A stretch of 35,699 nt of DNA from Parvibaculum sp. GTDB taxonomy: Bacteria > Pseudomonadota > Alphaproteobacteria > Parvibaculales > Parvibaculaceae. Shown in pieces: positions 1-8,519 of the stretch (its first letter is position 1; the number at the start of each line of letters is the position of its first letter). The notes beneath the pieces are model-generated. The model made no database searches. It worked only from the letters and a program-made list of their open reading frames with translations, and was not told the origin of the DNA. A program made the translations under genes and the position numbers. Where the stretch lies: assembly GCA_019635955.1 (NCBI GenBank), contig JAHBYL010000029.1:1-35699 (forward strand), read 5' to 3'.

Positions 1-1
1 G

Positions 2-1018
2 AAGCCCGTCCATCCGAACGATCACGTCAACATGAGCCAGTCGTCGAACGACACCTACCCGACGGCCATGCACATTGCCTGCGCGGAGGAAATCCACCAT
101 CGCCTGCTGCCCGCCCTGCAGAAGCTGCGCAATGCGCTGAACGACAAGGCGCAGGCATGGAACCACATCATCAAGATCGGCCGCACCCACACGCAGGACG
201 CGACGCCGCTGACGCTCGGTCAGGAATTCTCCGGCTACACGGCACAGGTCGAAAACGGCATCGCCCGCATCGAACAGACGCTGCCGAAGCTGATGGAGCT
301 TGCACAGGGTGGCACCGCCGTCGGCACCGGCCTCAATGCCCCCATCGGCTTTGCCGAGAAGGTGGCGGAGAATGTCGCCGCTATCACCAAGCTTCCGTTC
401 AAGACCGCGCCCAACAAGTTCGAGGCGCTCGCCGCGCATGACGCGATGGTGTTCAGCCACGGCGCGATCAACACGGTTGCCGCCTCGCTCTTCAAGATCG
501 CAAACGACATCCGCTTCCTCGGCTCCGGCCCGCGCTCCGGCCTCGGAGAACTCTCGCTGCCGGAAAACGAGCCCGGCTCCTCCATCATGCCGGGCAAGGT
601 GAATCCGACCCAGTGCGAGGCGATGACGCAGGTCTGCGTGCAGATTTTCGGCAATCACGCCGCGCTCACCTTCGCAGGCTCGCAGGGCCATTTCGAGCTG
701 AACGTCTTCAACCCGGTGATGGCCTACAATTTCCTGCAGTCGGTGCGCCTGATGGCCGATGCGGCGGTGAGCTTCACGGATAATTGCGTGCTCGGCATCG
801 AGCCGCGCGAGGACAACATCAAGGCGGCGCTCGAACGCTCGCTCATGCTCGTCACCGCGCTTGCGCCGAAGATCGGCTATGACAATGCCGCGAAGATCGC
901 CAAGACGGCGCACAAGAACGGCACCACGCTCCGCGAGGAAGCTGTCGGCGGCGGCTATGTGACGGATGCGGAATTCGACGCCGTCGTCCGCCCCGAAAAG
1001 ATGATCGCACCGGAATAA
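2..1018 (+). CDS. fumC: Fumarate hydratase class II (5' truncated)
   Basis: This is the C-terminal 338 residues of class II fumarase, which interconverts fumarate and L-malate in the cytoplasmic TCA cycle. The reading frame is open to the left edge, so the true start lies outside the window. About 120 residues are missing compared with the usual 460-465. Visible family motifs are [11 protein letters not shown] near the left edge, [12 protein letters not shown] with the catalytic-region histidine (near base 190), and the fumarase/aspartase signature [11 protein letters not shown] (near bases 570-605) that carries the mobile catalytic serine loop. Other superfamily members such as aspartase share the signature, but the [20 protein letters not shown] segment favours fumarase. 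A 13-nt gap separates it from the small ribbon-helix-helix gene, so the two may be co-transcribed. Confidence 0.96.
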   Translation, partial: KPVHPNDHVNMSQSSNDTYPTAMHIACAEEIHHRLLPALQKLRNALNDKAQAWNHIIKIGRTHTQDATPLTLGQEFSGYTAQVENGIARIEQTLPKLMELAQGGTAVGTGLNAPIGFAEKVAENVAAITKLPFKTAPNKFEALAAHDAMVFSHGAINTVAASLFKIANDIRFLGSGPRSGLGELSLPENEPGSSIMPGKVNPTQCEAMTQVCVQIFGNHAALTFAGSQGHFELNVFNPVMAYNFLQSVRLMADAAVSFTDNCVLGIEPREDNIKAALERSLMLVTALAPKIGYDNAAKIAKTAHKNGTTLREEAVGGGYVTDAEFDAVVRPEKMIAPE

Positions 1019-1031
1019 CCGGAGAAACGAA

Positions 1032-1280
1032 ATGGCTGGCGACGACATCGAAGACGTCAAGCGCTCGGTGACCATCGCCGGCCACCGCACCTCGATTTCG
1101 CTTGAGCGGCCCTTCTGGGAAGCACTCAAGGAGCTCGCCTGTTCCGAAAAGACATCCGTGAACGAACTCGTCCGCCGCATCGACGTGGCGCGCGGCGGCA
1201 GGGGCAGCCTCTCCTCCGCCATCCGCATTCATGTGCTGAAGGCGGCGCAGACGAAAGCAGCCTGCCGGACCGAACCCTAG
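1032..1280 (+). CDS. Ribbon-helix-helix domain protein (RHH_4 type)
   Basis: This 82-residue protein resembles the RHH_4 family of small ribbon-helix-helix proteins that often sit beside fumC in Alphaproteobacteria. A short strand (RSVTIAGHRTSISLE, residues 11-25) is followed by two helices (FWEALKELA and TSVNELVRRID), then a conserved LSSAIRIHVL segment. Such folds usually bind DNA as dimers, but no target is known for this family, so a regulatory role is inferred. The ATG is preceded by GGAG with a 7-nt spacing, which supports the start. Its stop TAG overlaps the stop of the converging AsmA gene in the shared tetranucleotide CTAG (1277-1280). Confidence 0.85.
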   Translation: MAGDDIEDVKRSVTIAGHRTSISLERPFWEALKELACSEKTSVNELVRRIDVARGGRGSLSSAIRIHVLKAAQTKAACRTEP

Positions 1281-4200
1281 TTCGCGACCGGCCGCGCCAG
1301 CGGCATTGCCGCGGCACCGTCCGCCGGCACCGGAAGCTCCATGAGCTCGCGGAGATCCTGCGGCACAGCGGCTCCCGTTTCATCTAGGCTTCGCTGCAGC
1401 AAGCGCCGCGCAACGAAGTTCTGCAACTCGAGCGTCTCTGCTTGCACCTCAGCCTGACCGGATCGGCTCGTCGCCGTGATCAGGAAGTCCGGGGCGCCTT
1501 GCGGTTCGGCGAGCCGGACACTCATCGTCGCATCGGCGGCAAGGCGTGGCAGGTCATAGACAAGATCGAGTTCCGCCGAACCGCCTTCCAGCTTCATATC
1601 CTTCGCGGCGACGCGCATCACCCCGTTCTCCACGGCGAAATCGAGCGCGAGATCCTCAGCCGCCGTTTCGCCTGTGAAAAGCGTCGCCTCAACGAGATCG
1701 GGAAAGGCTTCGATGGCCTGCAGCCGCGTGAGCGCCGTTCCGAAGCCCGAAAGATCGAGAGGTGACAGCCGCAGGTCGGAAGGCGCAATGTTCATCGTGC
1801 CGCTCATGGAAGAAACGAGAGCCAGCCAGCTGCGCCCTTGCCCCTGCAATTGTGCGTTGACGTCGAGGCGCCCGTCCCCCGGTGCGCCGCCGAGCGGCTT
1901 CGCAACAGCGTCACGAAGGGAGGCATTCTCGAGAAGCAAATTGACGCCGATGCCCGGCTGCCCGCTTCCACCCTCGACGCGCACCCCGGCCGAGAGCCGC
2001 CCCCGCGCAAAATTCGCGGTGAGCGGAGACGCCGTCAGCACACCATGCGACACGGAAACGCGTGTCGCGAGGTCGCTCGCCGAGAGGCGCCCCAGCACAA
2101 GGCTGCCGGATTTGATTTCCACATCGGCTTCGAATGCACCCAGCGCCGACCAGTCGAGCGCCGAAGCGGGCCAGATCGCATCATCCTCCTCATCGCCCGC
2201 GATGAGCGGCGTTAGATCGATTCCGTTCGTCTCGAGCCTTCCCGTGAGCTTCGGCAATTTCTCTTCCTCACCCGCGAGCCATGTAGCGTCGCCCGTGACC
2301 CGGAAGCTACCGGCGACCGTTTCGAGATCGGAAAGAGCAAGGCTCTTCTTGTCCCACACGACATCCGAGGAAAGAACGAATCCCGGACCCGCGGCCTGCC
2401 GGCCGACCCAATGCGCCAGATTCTCCGGCGCGCCGAATCCGCCTAGCACATGCATGACACCGGATGCCGCAATGTCGGAGCGCCCCGTGAAGCGCAGCGC
2501 CTTGAAGGGCGCCTCGACCTTGCCGCGTGCGGTGAGCGTCGTCCCACCGATATTCACGCGGAAATTCGTCTCGTAATCACCGCCGGTCTCGCCATCGAGC
2601 TGCACGGATACATTGCCCGCACCCGAAAGATCCTTTCGCGGCGAAAGGCCTAGCTGCTCAAGAAGAACACGGCCATTGTCATTGGCAGCATGGCCGGAAA
2701 TTTCAAGACGATCGACGCCGCCTCTCGGGCCATGCCGCCGTTTGATGACGCCGTCCACGCGGCTGCCGCGCACCGCGCCCTGCAGCGTCAGCGTGTCGAC
2801 TCGCAAATCGCTGTCATCCGCTTCGCCGGATGCGCCGTTTACGGCGATGTCGACCGGCCCCTCGACATCGGGCACATCGAACCCGCCCAGCGCCAGCAGC
2901 CCGCCGAAACGCTCGGCCTTGATCGAGCCGCTGAAGCGCCCCTTCACATCATGGCTGGTTCCCGCCGTCACGCCACCAAGCTCGCCGGTGAGCGCGACAG
3001 CGGCCCCGGAAATATCCGCGATATCGAACCGCGCAATCGAAAGCACGCCGGAGCGAAGCGTCATTTCCGCATGGGCGCCTTTCATCTCCTGCCGGAAGAC
3101 CGTTGCCGCCTTCGCGTCGAGCGTCAACTCCATGTCTCGCGCATCGAACCAGGGGAATGGATCGCCTCCCTCCGGCAGCAGGGCGATGAGAGGATCGAAA
3201 TCGAATTCCTCGATGTCGAGCGCGGCGCGAATGAAGGGCCTCGCGGAATCCGTCTGCCAGGCCAACCGGCCCCGGAGAGACGGTTGCCCGATCTCCCCTC
3301 CATAGGAAAGCGCCACATCGTCGAAACGATAAGTCCCGGGGCGGAAATCGAGCTTTGCGCTCGCCGCAAGCGGTCGTCCCCGCATGGCAGGACGTGCCGC
3401 TTCGCCATTTTCGGAGGGGGCAAGCCAGGCGGCAAGGCCTGCGATATTCCTGCTGTTCAGTCTCGCTTCACCGAGGAAGCTGGAGATTTGCTCTGCGGAT
3501 GTGATCTTTCCCTTGATGTCCACTTCCGTGGCGCCGCCCAGCTCCGCCGCCGCGCGGTTGAGATCGATGACGCCGTCCTTCAGCGCCAGATCGAGAGCGG
3601 CCTCACGCAGCGGAACCTCGCGGATGAGGAGTGTCTTCGCAGCAAGCTTCACTTCACCGTCCAGCCAGTCCGGCACGGGAAGCGCCAGCAGACGATCGAG
3701 CGCCGGGCCGGAATCTGCATCAGGTGTGAATCGGTCGAGAACCGGATCGAGCGCGAAACTTTCCGCGGCGAGATCGATCGTAAAGCGCGGCCGTCCTTCC
3801 CAACGCAAGCGGCCGGAACCATTGGCCGTCGCGCCATTGGCTGCGAGCGCGAGATTGCGGAAATCGGCGCGGCGGGCATTGACGACCATGCCGGCATCGA
3901 TTCGGATCGGCGCCGCATCACCCTGCCCCTTCGTTCCTCCGATACGCAACCGGCCATTGCCGTCGAGCCGGCCTGCCATCGAAAATTCGGTGGCAATGCC
4001 CGAGAAGAGAAACTGCGCTGGATATTCCTTGGTTTCCACATCGAGCGCGACCTGAAAGGCCTTCTGTCCGCCAAAGGCGCCAAGCCCGAGCCGCATGGCA
4101 ACTGGAACCCCGGAAACCACCGCCTCCACATCCGCGCGCAAAGGGCCAAGGAGCGACGACGCGACGATCTCACCCGTCGCTTGTTCCGCCCGCCAACTGC

Positions 4201-4714
4201 GGCCATTGCTCCGGTTGCGATAATTGACGACGCCATCTTCGAAACGCGCACGATCGAGGCTGATCGAGGCAAGCGAGAACATGCCGTTCGCCGGAATCCG
4301 CTCCGCAATGTCTATCCCGCGCCAGTTCGGTGTCCCGTCCGGCAGGATTTCGAGATTGATCCGTGGGCGAACGAGAATGATGCTCGTCACCTTGATGTCA
4401 CCCGTCAGGAGCGGTGCAAGCGCGACTTCCGCGTCGATCGCCTCGAATGTTGCGAAATTGAGATCCGAGGGCAGCGCGCTCGCCTGCTGGACATGACCGA
4501 CACGAATGCGGTTGAGCGTCATCTGAGGCGCGGGCAAAACGCGAAAGCGGATATCGCCGTCGATCTTCACCGGCCGGCCCGTCGCTTCGGACGCTTGCGC
4601 CTCGATTTCCGCCCGGTACTCGTTCCAGTCGATCAGGCTCGGGCCAACCAGCGCCGCGAAGAGCAATGCGACGAGCAGCCCTGCGATATAGGTCAGGATC
4701 GAATTCAACACCAT
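1277..4714 (-). CDS. AsmA family envelope protein
   Basis: This large protein of about 1145 residues belongs to the AsmA-like group. Those proteins are anchored in the inner membrane and extend into the periplasm; relatives such as TamB and YhdP are linked to lipid transport and outer-membrane assembly. One N-terminal membrane segment (about residues 5-25) is followed by the typical AsmA opening with DWNEYRAEIEAQASEATGRP and KIDGDIRF. A long beta-rich body follows, and a C-terminal AsmA_2-like region contains SMSGTMNI and LDLSGFGTALTRLQ. The start is uncertain: the reading frame extends to a TTG at 4771, but the ATG at 4714 begins just before the membrane segment. GGAG lies directly against that ATG, so the TTG two codons later (6-nt spacing) is an alternative. 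The specific substrate is unknown. Confidence 0.88.
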   Translation of the reverse strand: MVLNSILTYIAGLLVALLFAALVGPSLIDWNEYRAEIEAQASEATGRPVKIDGDIRFRVLPAPQMTLNRIRVGHVQQASALPSDLNFATFEAIDAEVALAPLLTGDIKVTSIILVRPRINLEILPDGTPNWRGIDIAERIPANGMFSLASISLDRARFEDGVVNYRNRSNGRSWRAEQATGEIVASSLLGPLRADVEAVVSGVPVAMRLGLGAFGGQKAFQVALDVETKEYPAQFLFSGIATEFSMAGRLDGNGRLRIGGTKGQGDAAPIRIDAGMVVNARRADFRNLALAANGATANGSGRLRWEGRPRFTIDLAAESFALDPVLDRFTPDADSGPALDRLLALPVPDWLDGEVKLAAKTLLIREVPLREAALDLALKDGVIDLNRAAAELGGATEVDIKGKITSAEQISSFLGEARLNSRNIAGLAAWLAPSENGEAARPAMRGRPLAASAKLDFRPGTYRFDDVALSYGGEIGQPSLRGRLAWQTDSARPFIRAALDIEEFDFDPLIALLPEGGDPFPWFDARDMELTLDAKAATVFRQEMKGAHAEMTLRSGVLSIARFDIADISGAAVALTGELGGVTAGTSHDVKGRFSGSIKAERFGGLLALGGFDVPDVEGPVDIAVNGASGEADDSDLRVDTLTLQGAVRGSRVDGVIKRRHGPRGGVDRLEISGHAANDNGRVLLEQLGLSPRKDLSGAGNVSVQLDGETGGDYETNFRVNIGGTTLTARGKVEAPFKALRFTGRSDIAASGVMHVLGGFGAPENLAHWVGRQAAGPGFVLSSDVVWDKKSLALSDLETVAGSFRVTGDATWLAGEEEKLPKLTGRLETNGIDLTPLIAGDEEDDAIWPASALDWSALGAFEADVEIKSGSLVLGRLSASDLATRVSVSHGVLTASPLTANFARGRLSAGVRVEGGSGQPGIGVNLLLENASLRDAVAKPLGGAPGDGRLDVNAQLQGQGRSWLALVSSMSGTMNIAPSDLRLSPLDLSGFGTALTRLQAIEAFPDLVEATLFTGETAAEDLALDFAVENGVMRVAAKDMKLEGGSAELDLVYDLPRLAADATMSVRLAEPQGAPDFLITATSRSGQAEVQAETLELQNFVARRLLQRSLDETGAAVPQDLRELMELPVPADGAAAMPLARPVAN

Positions 4715-4835
4715 CTCCAGCGCGGCAGTCAGACAATCAAGGGCGCGCCGCCGGTTTCCCGGGCCCCGCAATTGGCCTAGGATTCATGGACGACCCGAGC
4801 GGCCCCGGTGCCGCATCGCCAGCAGAAGGCAAAAT

Positions 4836-5075
4836 ATGGATTCGGACGGCGGAAATATAGTTAATTTCTCTTCGTACAAGAAAACCTCGCGCGCCGAGAA
4901 GAAGCGCGCGGCGAAGCAGGAAAAAGAAAAGACCGCCGCTGCGAACCGCGTCCGCTTCGGCCGCACTGGTGCGGAAAAGAAACGGGAGAAGCTCGAGGCC
5001 GAACGCCGTGCCCGCCTGCTCGAAGGCAAGAAGCTGGGCGCCACCGAGAGCGAAGACGGCCCGCAGGAATCCTGA
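4836..5075 (+). CDS. DUF4169 family small charged protein
   Basis: This 79-residue protein matches the DUF4169 pattern: a short VNF/VNL-type N-terminus (here IVNFSSYKK), then a highly charged Lys/Glu/Ala helix and the diagnostic ANRVRFGRTGAEKKREK segment (about residues 36-52). It is probably cytoplasmic, with no signal peptide or membrane segment, and a long charged helix is likely. No function is established for the family. It diverges from the AsmA gene over about 120 bases and lies upstream of the TetR gene. A later in-frame start is possible because the family usually begins only a few residues before the VN motif. Confidence 0.8.
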   Translation: MDSDGGNIVNFSSYKKTSRAEKKRAAKQEKEKTAAANRVRFGRTGAEKKREKLEAERRARLLEGKKLGATESEDGPQES

Positions 5076-5100
5076 CGCTTTTTTCGCAGACACATTCCCC

Positions 5101-5127
5101 TTGACCGGGTCCGTCGCCTCATTTAAT
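5101..5127 (+). promoter_or_regulatory. Candidate promoter of the TetR-efflux unit
   Basis: TTGACC at 5101-5106 resembles a -35 element, and TTTAAT at 5122-5127 matches the -10 consensus in five of six positions. The 15-bp spacing is shorter than the usual 17, so the assignment is tentative. The -10 falls inside the left arm of the palindrome, so a bound repressor would block it. Confidence 0.35.
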
Positions 5128-5155
5128 AACTGACTGGTCAGTTATTAAATGAGGC
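5116..5155. promoter_or_regulatory. Perfect palindrome, probable TetR operator
   Basis: Two 19-bp arms are perfect reverse complements (5116-5134 and 5137-5155) separated by the dinucleotide TG; the core reads ctgac-tg-gtcag. The element lies directly upstream of the TetR-family gene. Its right end includes GAGG (5151-5154), the probable ribosome binding site 5 nt before the ATG at 5160. TetR-family repressors commonly bind such palindromes to control themselves and neighbouring transporter genes, so negative autoregulation is the likely role. In RNA it could also fold into a strong hairpin hiding the ribosome binding site. Confidence 0.85.
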
Positions 5156-5159
5156 CCAG

Positions 5160-5789
5160 ATGCCCTCGCAATTGCCTAAACGCCAGCGCCGCAAGCAGGC
5201 CCGCCCCGCCGAGATCATGGCGGCCGGCCTCGATATCTTCGCGGAACGCGGCTTCGCCGCCACGCGGCTTGAGGATGTGGCCGAGCGGGCGGGCGTCAGC
5301 AAGGCGACGATCTATCTCTATTTCGAGAGCAAGGCCGAGCTTTTCGCCGCGATCGTGCGCGATATCGCGACCCCACGCTTTGAGGAGATGGAAGCCCTGC
5401 TCGCCGCCTATGAAGGCCAGAGCGCGGACCTGCTCGACTTCGTGATCGGAAAGTTCCGCGAGATCGCGACCGAAACGCAGCTTCCCTCGCTCGCCAAGAT
5501 CATCCTGTCGGAAGCGAAGAATTTTCCCGAAATCCGCGACTTCTACCGCGACCAGGTGATCCTGCGCGGCTTCGCCAACCTCGGCCGCATCATCGAGCGG
5601 GGCATCGCGCGGGACGAATTCCGCCCCTGCAATGTGAACGCCGCGGTGCAGGAAATCATCTTCCCCATCCTTCTCAACACCATCGCGCGAAATACATTCG
5701 GCGAGCTTCCGCAGTTCGATCCCGACGGCTTCTTTACCGCCCATGCGGAGTTCGTCCGGCGCGGCCTCGCAGCGGAAAGGGAGGCGTAA
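5160..5789 (+). CDS. TetR/AcrR family transcriptional regulator
   Basis: This 209-residue protein has a typical TetR N-terminal DNA-binding domain at about residues 15-65, with AAGLDIFAERGFAATRLEDVAERAGVSKATIYLYFESKAELF covering the helix-turn-helix in separate pieces. The C-terminal part (SEAKNFPEIRDFY and on) resembles the ligand-binding domain of AefR/CecR-like repressors. The ATG has GAGG 5 nt upstream, inside the palindrome. It is the first gene of a unit with an HlyD-type lipoprotein, an ABC ATPase and an ABC-2 permease. This mirrors the E. coli CecR (YbiH) and YbhGFSR arrangement, in which the regulator controls a drug exporter. The inducing compound cannot be told from the sequence. 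Confidence 0.92.
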   Translation: MPSQLPKRQRRKQARPAEIMAAGLDIFAERGFAATRLEDVAERAGVSKATIYLYFESKAELFAAIVRDIATPRFEEMEALLAAYEGQSADLLDFVIGKFREIATETQLPSLAKIILSEAKNFPEIRDFYRDQVILRGFANLGRIIERGIARDEFRPCNVNAAVQEIIFPILLNTIARNTFGELPQFDPDGFFTAHAEFVRRGLAAEREA

Positions 5790-5792
5790 GCG

Positions 5793-6602
5793 ATGCGCCT
5801 CCACTCCCTCCTCTCCGTCTGCCTGGCCGCGCTCCTTCTTGCCGCCTGCAACGACGATCCCGAGAACACTTGGCAGGGCTATGCCGAGGGTGATTACGTC
5901 CGCGTCGCCGCCATCGACGGCGGGGTCGTCGAGCAAATTGACGTGAAGCGCGGCGACAGCGTGAAAGCTGGCACCTTCCTCTTCCGCCTCGAAAAGCGGT
6001 CGGAAGAACTCGCCCGCGATGCCGCCATAGCAACGCTCGCAGAAACAAAAGCGACACTGCATGAGGCCGAACTCGAACTGAAGCGGAAACTCGAATTGCG
6101 CAGCGCACGCAATGTCGCGCAGGCAGAACTCGACACCGCCCGTGCGCGGCGCGACCGCGCGGGCGCGGCCATGCTCGTCGCCGCCTCCTCACTCGACCAG
6201 GCAAAATGGCGCCTTGCGCGGCGCGAAGGCCGCGCGCCCGCAGATGCGCTGGTGCAGGACGTCCTCTTTCGCGAGGGCGAGACGGCCGCCCCCGGCCAGC
6301 CTGTAGTGACCTTGCTGCCGCCCGGCAATATCAAGATCCGCTTCTTCGTGCCGGAAGCCGACCTCGCAAAGCTCGCCGAGGGCCGCGCGGTGCGCCTCGC
6401 CTGCTCGAACTGCGCCGCGGGCCTCACCGGCACCATTCGCTTCATCTCGAAGGAAGCGGAGTTCACCCCGCCCGTGATCTATAGCGACCGCTCGAAGGAA
6501 AAACTTGTTTACATGGTGGAAGCCGTGCCCGACGCGACGCCGGAAAATTTCCATCCCGGCCAGCCCGTCACGGTCTCCCTGCCGCCCGCCACGCCGGAGT
6601 GA
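5793..6602 (+). CDS. HlyD/membrane fusion family lipoprotein, efflux adaptor
   Basis: This 269-residue periplasmic adaptor resembles YbhG. A lipoprotein signal peptide ends in the lipobox LAAC with Cys19, so it is probably lipid-anchored rather than held by a transmembrane helix. The lipoyl-like half motif GYAEGDYVRVAAIDGGVVEQI (about residues 29-49) is followed by an alpha-helical hairpin rich in Ala/Glu/Leu (about 70-145). A second lipoyl half and a beta-barrel region with ETAAPGQPV and KIRFFVPEADLAKL come next. GGAGG lies 8 nt before the ATG, and the gap from the TetR stop is 3 nt. It would link the inner-membrane ABC transporter to an outer-membrane channel, but no TolC-like gene is present in the window. 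Confidence 0.9.
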   Translation: MRLHSLLSVCLAALLLAACNDDPENTWQGYAEGDYVRVAAIDGGVVEQIDVKRGDSVKAGTFLFRLEKRSEELARDAAIATLAETKATLHEAELELKRKLELRSARNVAQAELDTARARRDRAGAAMLVAASSLDQAKWRLARREGRAPADALVQDVLFREGETAAPGQPVVTLLPPGNIKIRFFVPEADLAKLAEGRAVRLACSNCAAGLTGTIRFISKEAEFTPPVIYSDRSKEKLVYMVEAVPDATPENFHPGQPVTVSLPPATPE

Positions 6603-6607
6603 AACCC

Positions 6608-7381
6608 ATGAACCCGGCGCTCGCCATCGATGTGCGCGGCCTCACCAAGAGCTTCGGCGGCACCAAGGTCGTCGACGGCCTCGACATGCAGGTCGCACGC
6701 GGCGAGATCTACGGGTTTCTCGGACCGAACGGCAGCGGCAAGACGACGACCATTCGCCTGATCTGCGGCTTGCTCACGCCCGACGGCGGCGAAGGCACCT
6801 GCCTCGGCCATGACGTGCGGACCGAGAGCGACGCAATCAAGCGCGAAACTGGCTACATGACCCAGCGCTTCAGCCTTTATGAGGATCTGTCGATCCGGGA
6901 AAATCTCGAATTCGTCGCGTCCATTTACGGCATCGCAAAGCCGAAACGCGCGGTGAAGGAGACGCTCGAAAAGCTGAACCTTGCCGACCGCTCGCATCAG
7001 CTCGCCGGCAATCTCTCCGGCGGCTGGAAGCAGCGCCTCGCCCTTGCCGCCGCCATCATGCACAAGCCGAAGCTTCTGCTGCTCGACGAGCCGACGGCGG
7101 GCGTCGATCCGAAGGCACGCCGCGAATTCTGGGACGAGATTCACGCACTCGCCGCAGAGGGCCTCACCGTTCTCGTCAGCACGCACTACATGGACGAGGC
7201 CGAACGCTGCCACAAGATCTGCTATCTCGCCTACGGCAAGCTCCTTGCGCGGGGCACGGTGGATGAGGTGATCGAACAATCGGGCCTGCGCGCGCTGAAA
7301 GCGCAACCGACGCTCGAAGATGTCTTCGTGCATCTGATGCGCGACGTGACCGACAATTTTGCACGGCGAAAGGCAGGCTGA
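6608..7381 (+). CDS. ABC transporter ATP-binding protein (YbhF-like)
   Basis: This is a complete nucleotide-binding domain of 257 residues with Walker A GPNGSGKT (39-46), a Q-loop region YMTQRFSLYEDLSIREN, signature LSGGWKQR (from residue 136), Walker B LLLLDEPTAGVD and the H-loop in STHYMDEAERC. The Q-loop neighbourhood closely resembles E. coli YbhF, which however carries two such domains in one chain; here there is only one, so a homodimer is expected. The ATG at 6608 was chosen because GGAG lies 8 nt upstream. A GTG at 6599 that overlaps the preceding stop is an alternative. It should power export through the permease encoded next. Confidence 0.93.
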   Translation: MNPALAIDVRGLTKSFGGTKVVDGLDMQVARGEIYGFLGPNGSGKTTTIRLICGLLTPDGGEGTCLGHDVRTESDAIKRETGYMTQRFSLYEDLSIRENLEFVASIYGIAKPKRAVKETLEKLNLADRSHQLAGNLSGGWKQRLALAAAIMHKPKLLLLDEPTAGVDPKARREFWDEIHALAAEGLTVLVSTHYMDEAERCHKICYLAYGKLLARGTVDEVIEQSGLRALKAQPTLEDVFVHLMRDVTDNFARRKAG

Positions 7382-7383
7382 AC

Positions 7384-8517
7384 ATGAGCGCGCGCTTCTC
7401 GCTGCGCCGCCTCGGCGCCATGATCCGCAAGGAATTCATCCAGATGCGGCGCGACCGGCTCACCTTCGCCATGATGCTGGGCGTGCCGGTAATGCAGCTC
7501 ATCCTGTTCGGCTACGCGATCAACGCCGACCCGAAGCACCTCCCCGCCGCCATCCATGCACAGGATCATTCGGCCTTCACCCGCAGCTTCGTGAAGGGCA
7601 TGGAGAATTCGGACTATTTTCGCTTCGTCGCGGAAGCGGCAAGCGAGGCTGAGGCGGAAGAGCTGATCCGCTCCGGCAAGGTGCAGTTCGTATTGCACAT
7701 CCCGCCCGGTTTCAGCCGCGACATCGAGCGCGGCCTCCGCCCGCAAATTTTGCTCGATGCCGATGCGACCGACCCGGCCGCAACCGGCAATGCGGCGGCA
7801 AACATCCAGTTCCTCGCGGCAAGCGTTCTCGCCCGCGACCTCAAGGGTCCGCTCGCCGCGCAAAACGCAGCCGCGCCCGTCGATGTCGTCATCCATCGCC
7901 GTTACAACGCCGAAGGCCGCACCGAACTCAACATCGTGCCGGGCTTGATCGGCGTCATCCTCACCATGACCATGATCATCTTCACGGCGCTTGCCATGAC
8001 GCGCGAGACGGAGCGCGGCACGATGGAAAACCTGCTCACCATGCCGGTGCGCCCGCTCGAAGTGATGATGGGAAAGATATTGCCTTACATCATCATCGGC
8101 TATGTGCAGACCGCCGTCGTGCTCGCCGCCGCCTGGTGGTTGTTCGAGGTGCCATTCGCAGGCAGCCTCGGCCTTCTCGCTTTCGTTCTTTTCTTCTTCG
8201 TCGCGGCGAACCTCGCCGTCGGCTTCACCTTCTCGACGCTGGCGCGGAACCAGCTTCAGGCCGTGCAGATGACGATCTTCTTCTTTCTGCCCTCGATCCT
8301 GCTCTCGGGCTTCATGTTTCCCTTCCGAGGCATGCCCCAATGGGCGCAGTGGCTTGGCGAGGCGCTGCCGCTCACCCATTTCCTGCGCATCACGCGCGGC
8401 ATATTGCTGAAAGGAAACGGCTTCCCCGAAATCGCGCCCGACCTCGCGGCGATCCTCGCCTTCCTCCTCGTCGTGTCGCTCGTCTCGCTCAATCGATACC
8501 GCCAAACGCTGGACTAA
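7384..8517 (+). CDS. ABC-2 type transporter permease (YbhS/YhhJ-like)
   Basis: This 377-residue inner-membrane permease of the ABC2_membrane_3 type begins with the conserved RKEFIQMRRDRLTFAMM region and a first membrane helix (about 25-45). A large periplasmic loop follows (about 50-180), then five C-terminal helices from IVPGLIGVILTMTMIIFTALAM onward. The conserved RETERGTMENLLTMPVRPLE motif lies after the second helix. It starts 2 nt after the ATPase stop. E. coli uses two different permeases (YbhS and YbhR); only one is present here, suggesting a homodimer. Substrate is unknown, with drugs or other amphiphiles likely from the family. Confidence 0.92.
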   Translation: MSARFSLRRLGAMIRKEFIQMRRDRLTFAMMLGVPVMQLILFGYAINADPKHLPAAIHAQDHSAFTRSFVKGMENSDYFRFVAEAASEAEAEELIRSGKVQFVLHIPPGFSRDIERGLRPQILLDADATDPAATGNAAANIQFLAASVLARDLKGPLAAQNAAAPVDVVIHRRYNAEGRTELNIVPGLIGVILTMTMIIFTALAMTRETERGTMENLLTMPVRPLEVMMGKILPYIIIGYVQTAVVLAAAWWLFEVPFAGSLGLLAFVLFFFVAANLAVGFTFSTLARNQLQAVQMTIFFFLPSILLSGFMFPFRGMPQWAQWLGEALPLTHFLRITRGILLKGNGFPEIAPDLAAILAFLLVVSLVSLNRYRQTLD

Positions 8518-8519
8518 GG

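Noticed and set aside
2690..4780. 696-codon open frame on the + strand opposite the AsmA gene
   Set aside because: It lies wholly antisense to AsmA, has no recognisable domain and an unusual His/Arg-rich composition typical of shadow frames in GC-rich DNA.
5076..5100. Short T-run after the DUF4169 gene as a terminator
   Set aside because: No stable stem precedes the T-run; the nearby CAGGA/TCCTG pair is only 5 bp with a 1-nt loop.
5121..5150. TTAA motifs as a CtrA binding site
   Set aside because: The two TTAA copies are 18 bases apart, not the 7 expected for a CtrA full site, and they are part of the TetR palindrome.
7231..8505. 424-codon - strand frame opposite the ABC permease
   Set aside because: The protein is rich in Glu, Asp, Arg and His with no motifs, while the opposite strand encodes a complete ABC-2 permease.
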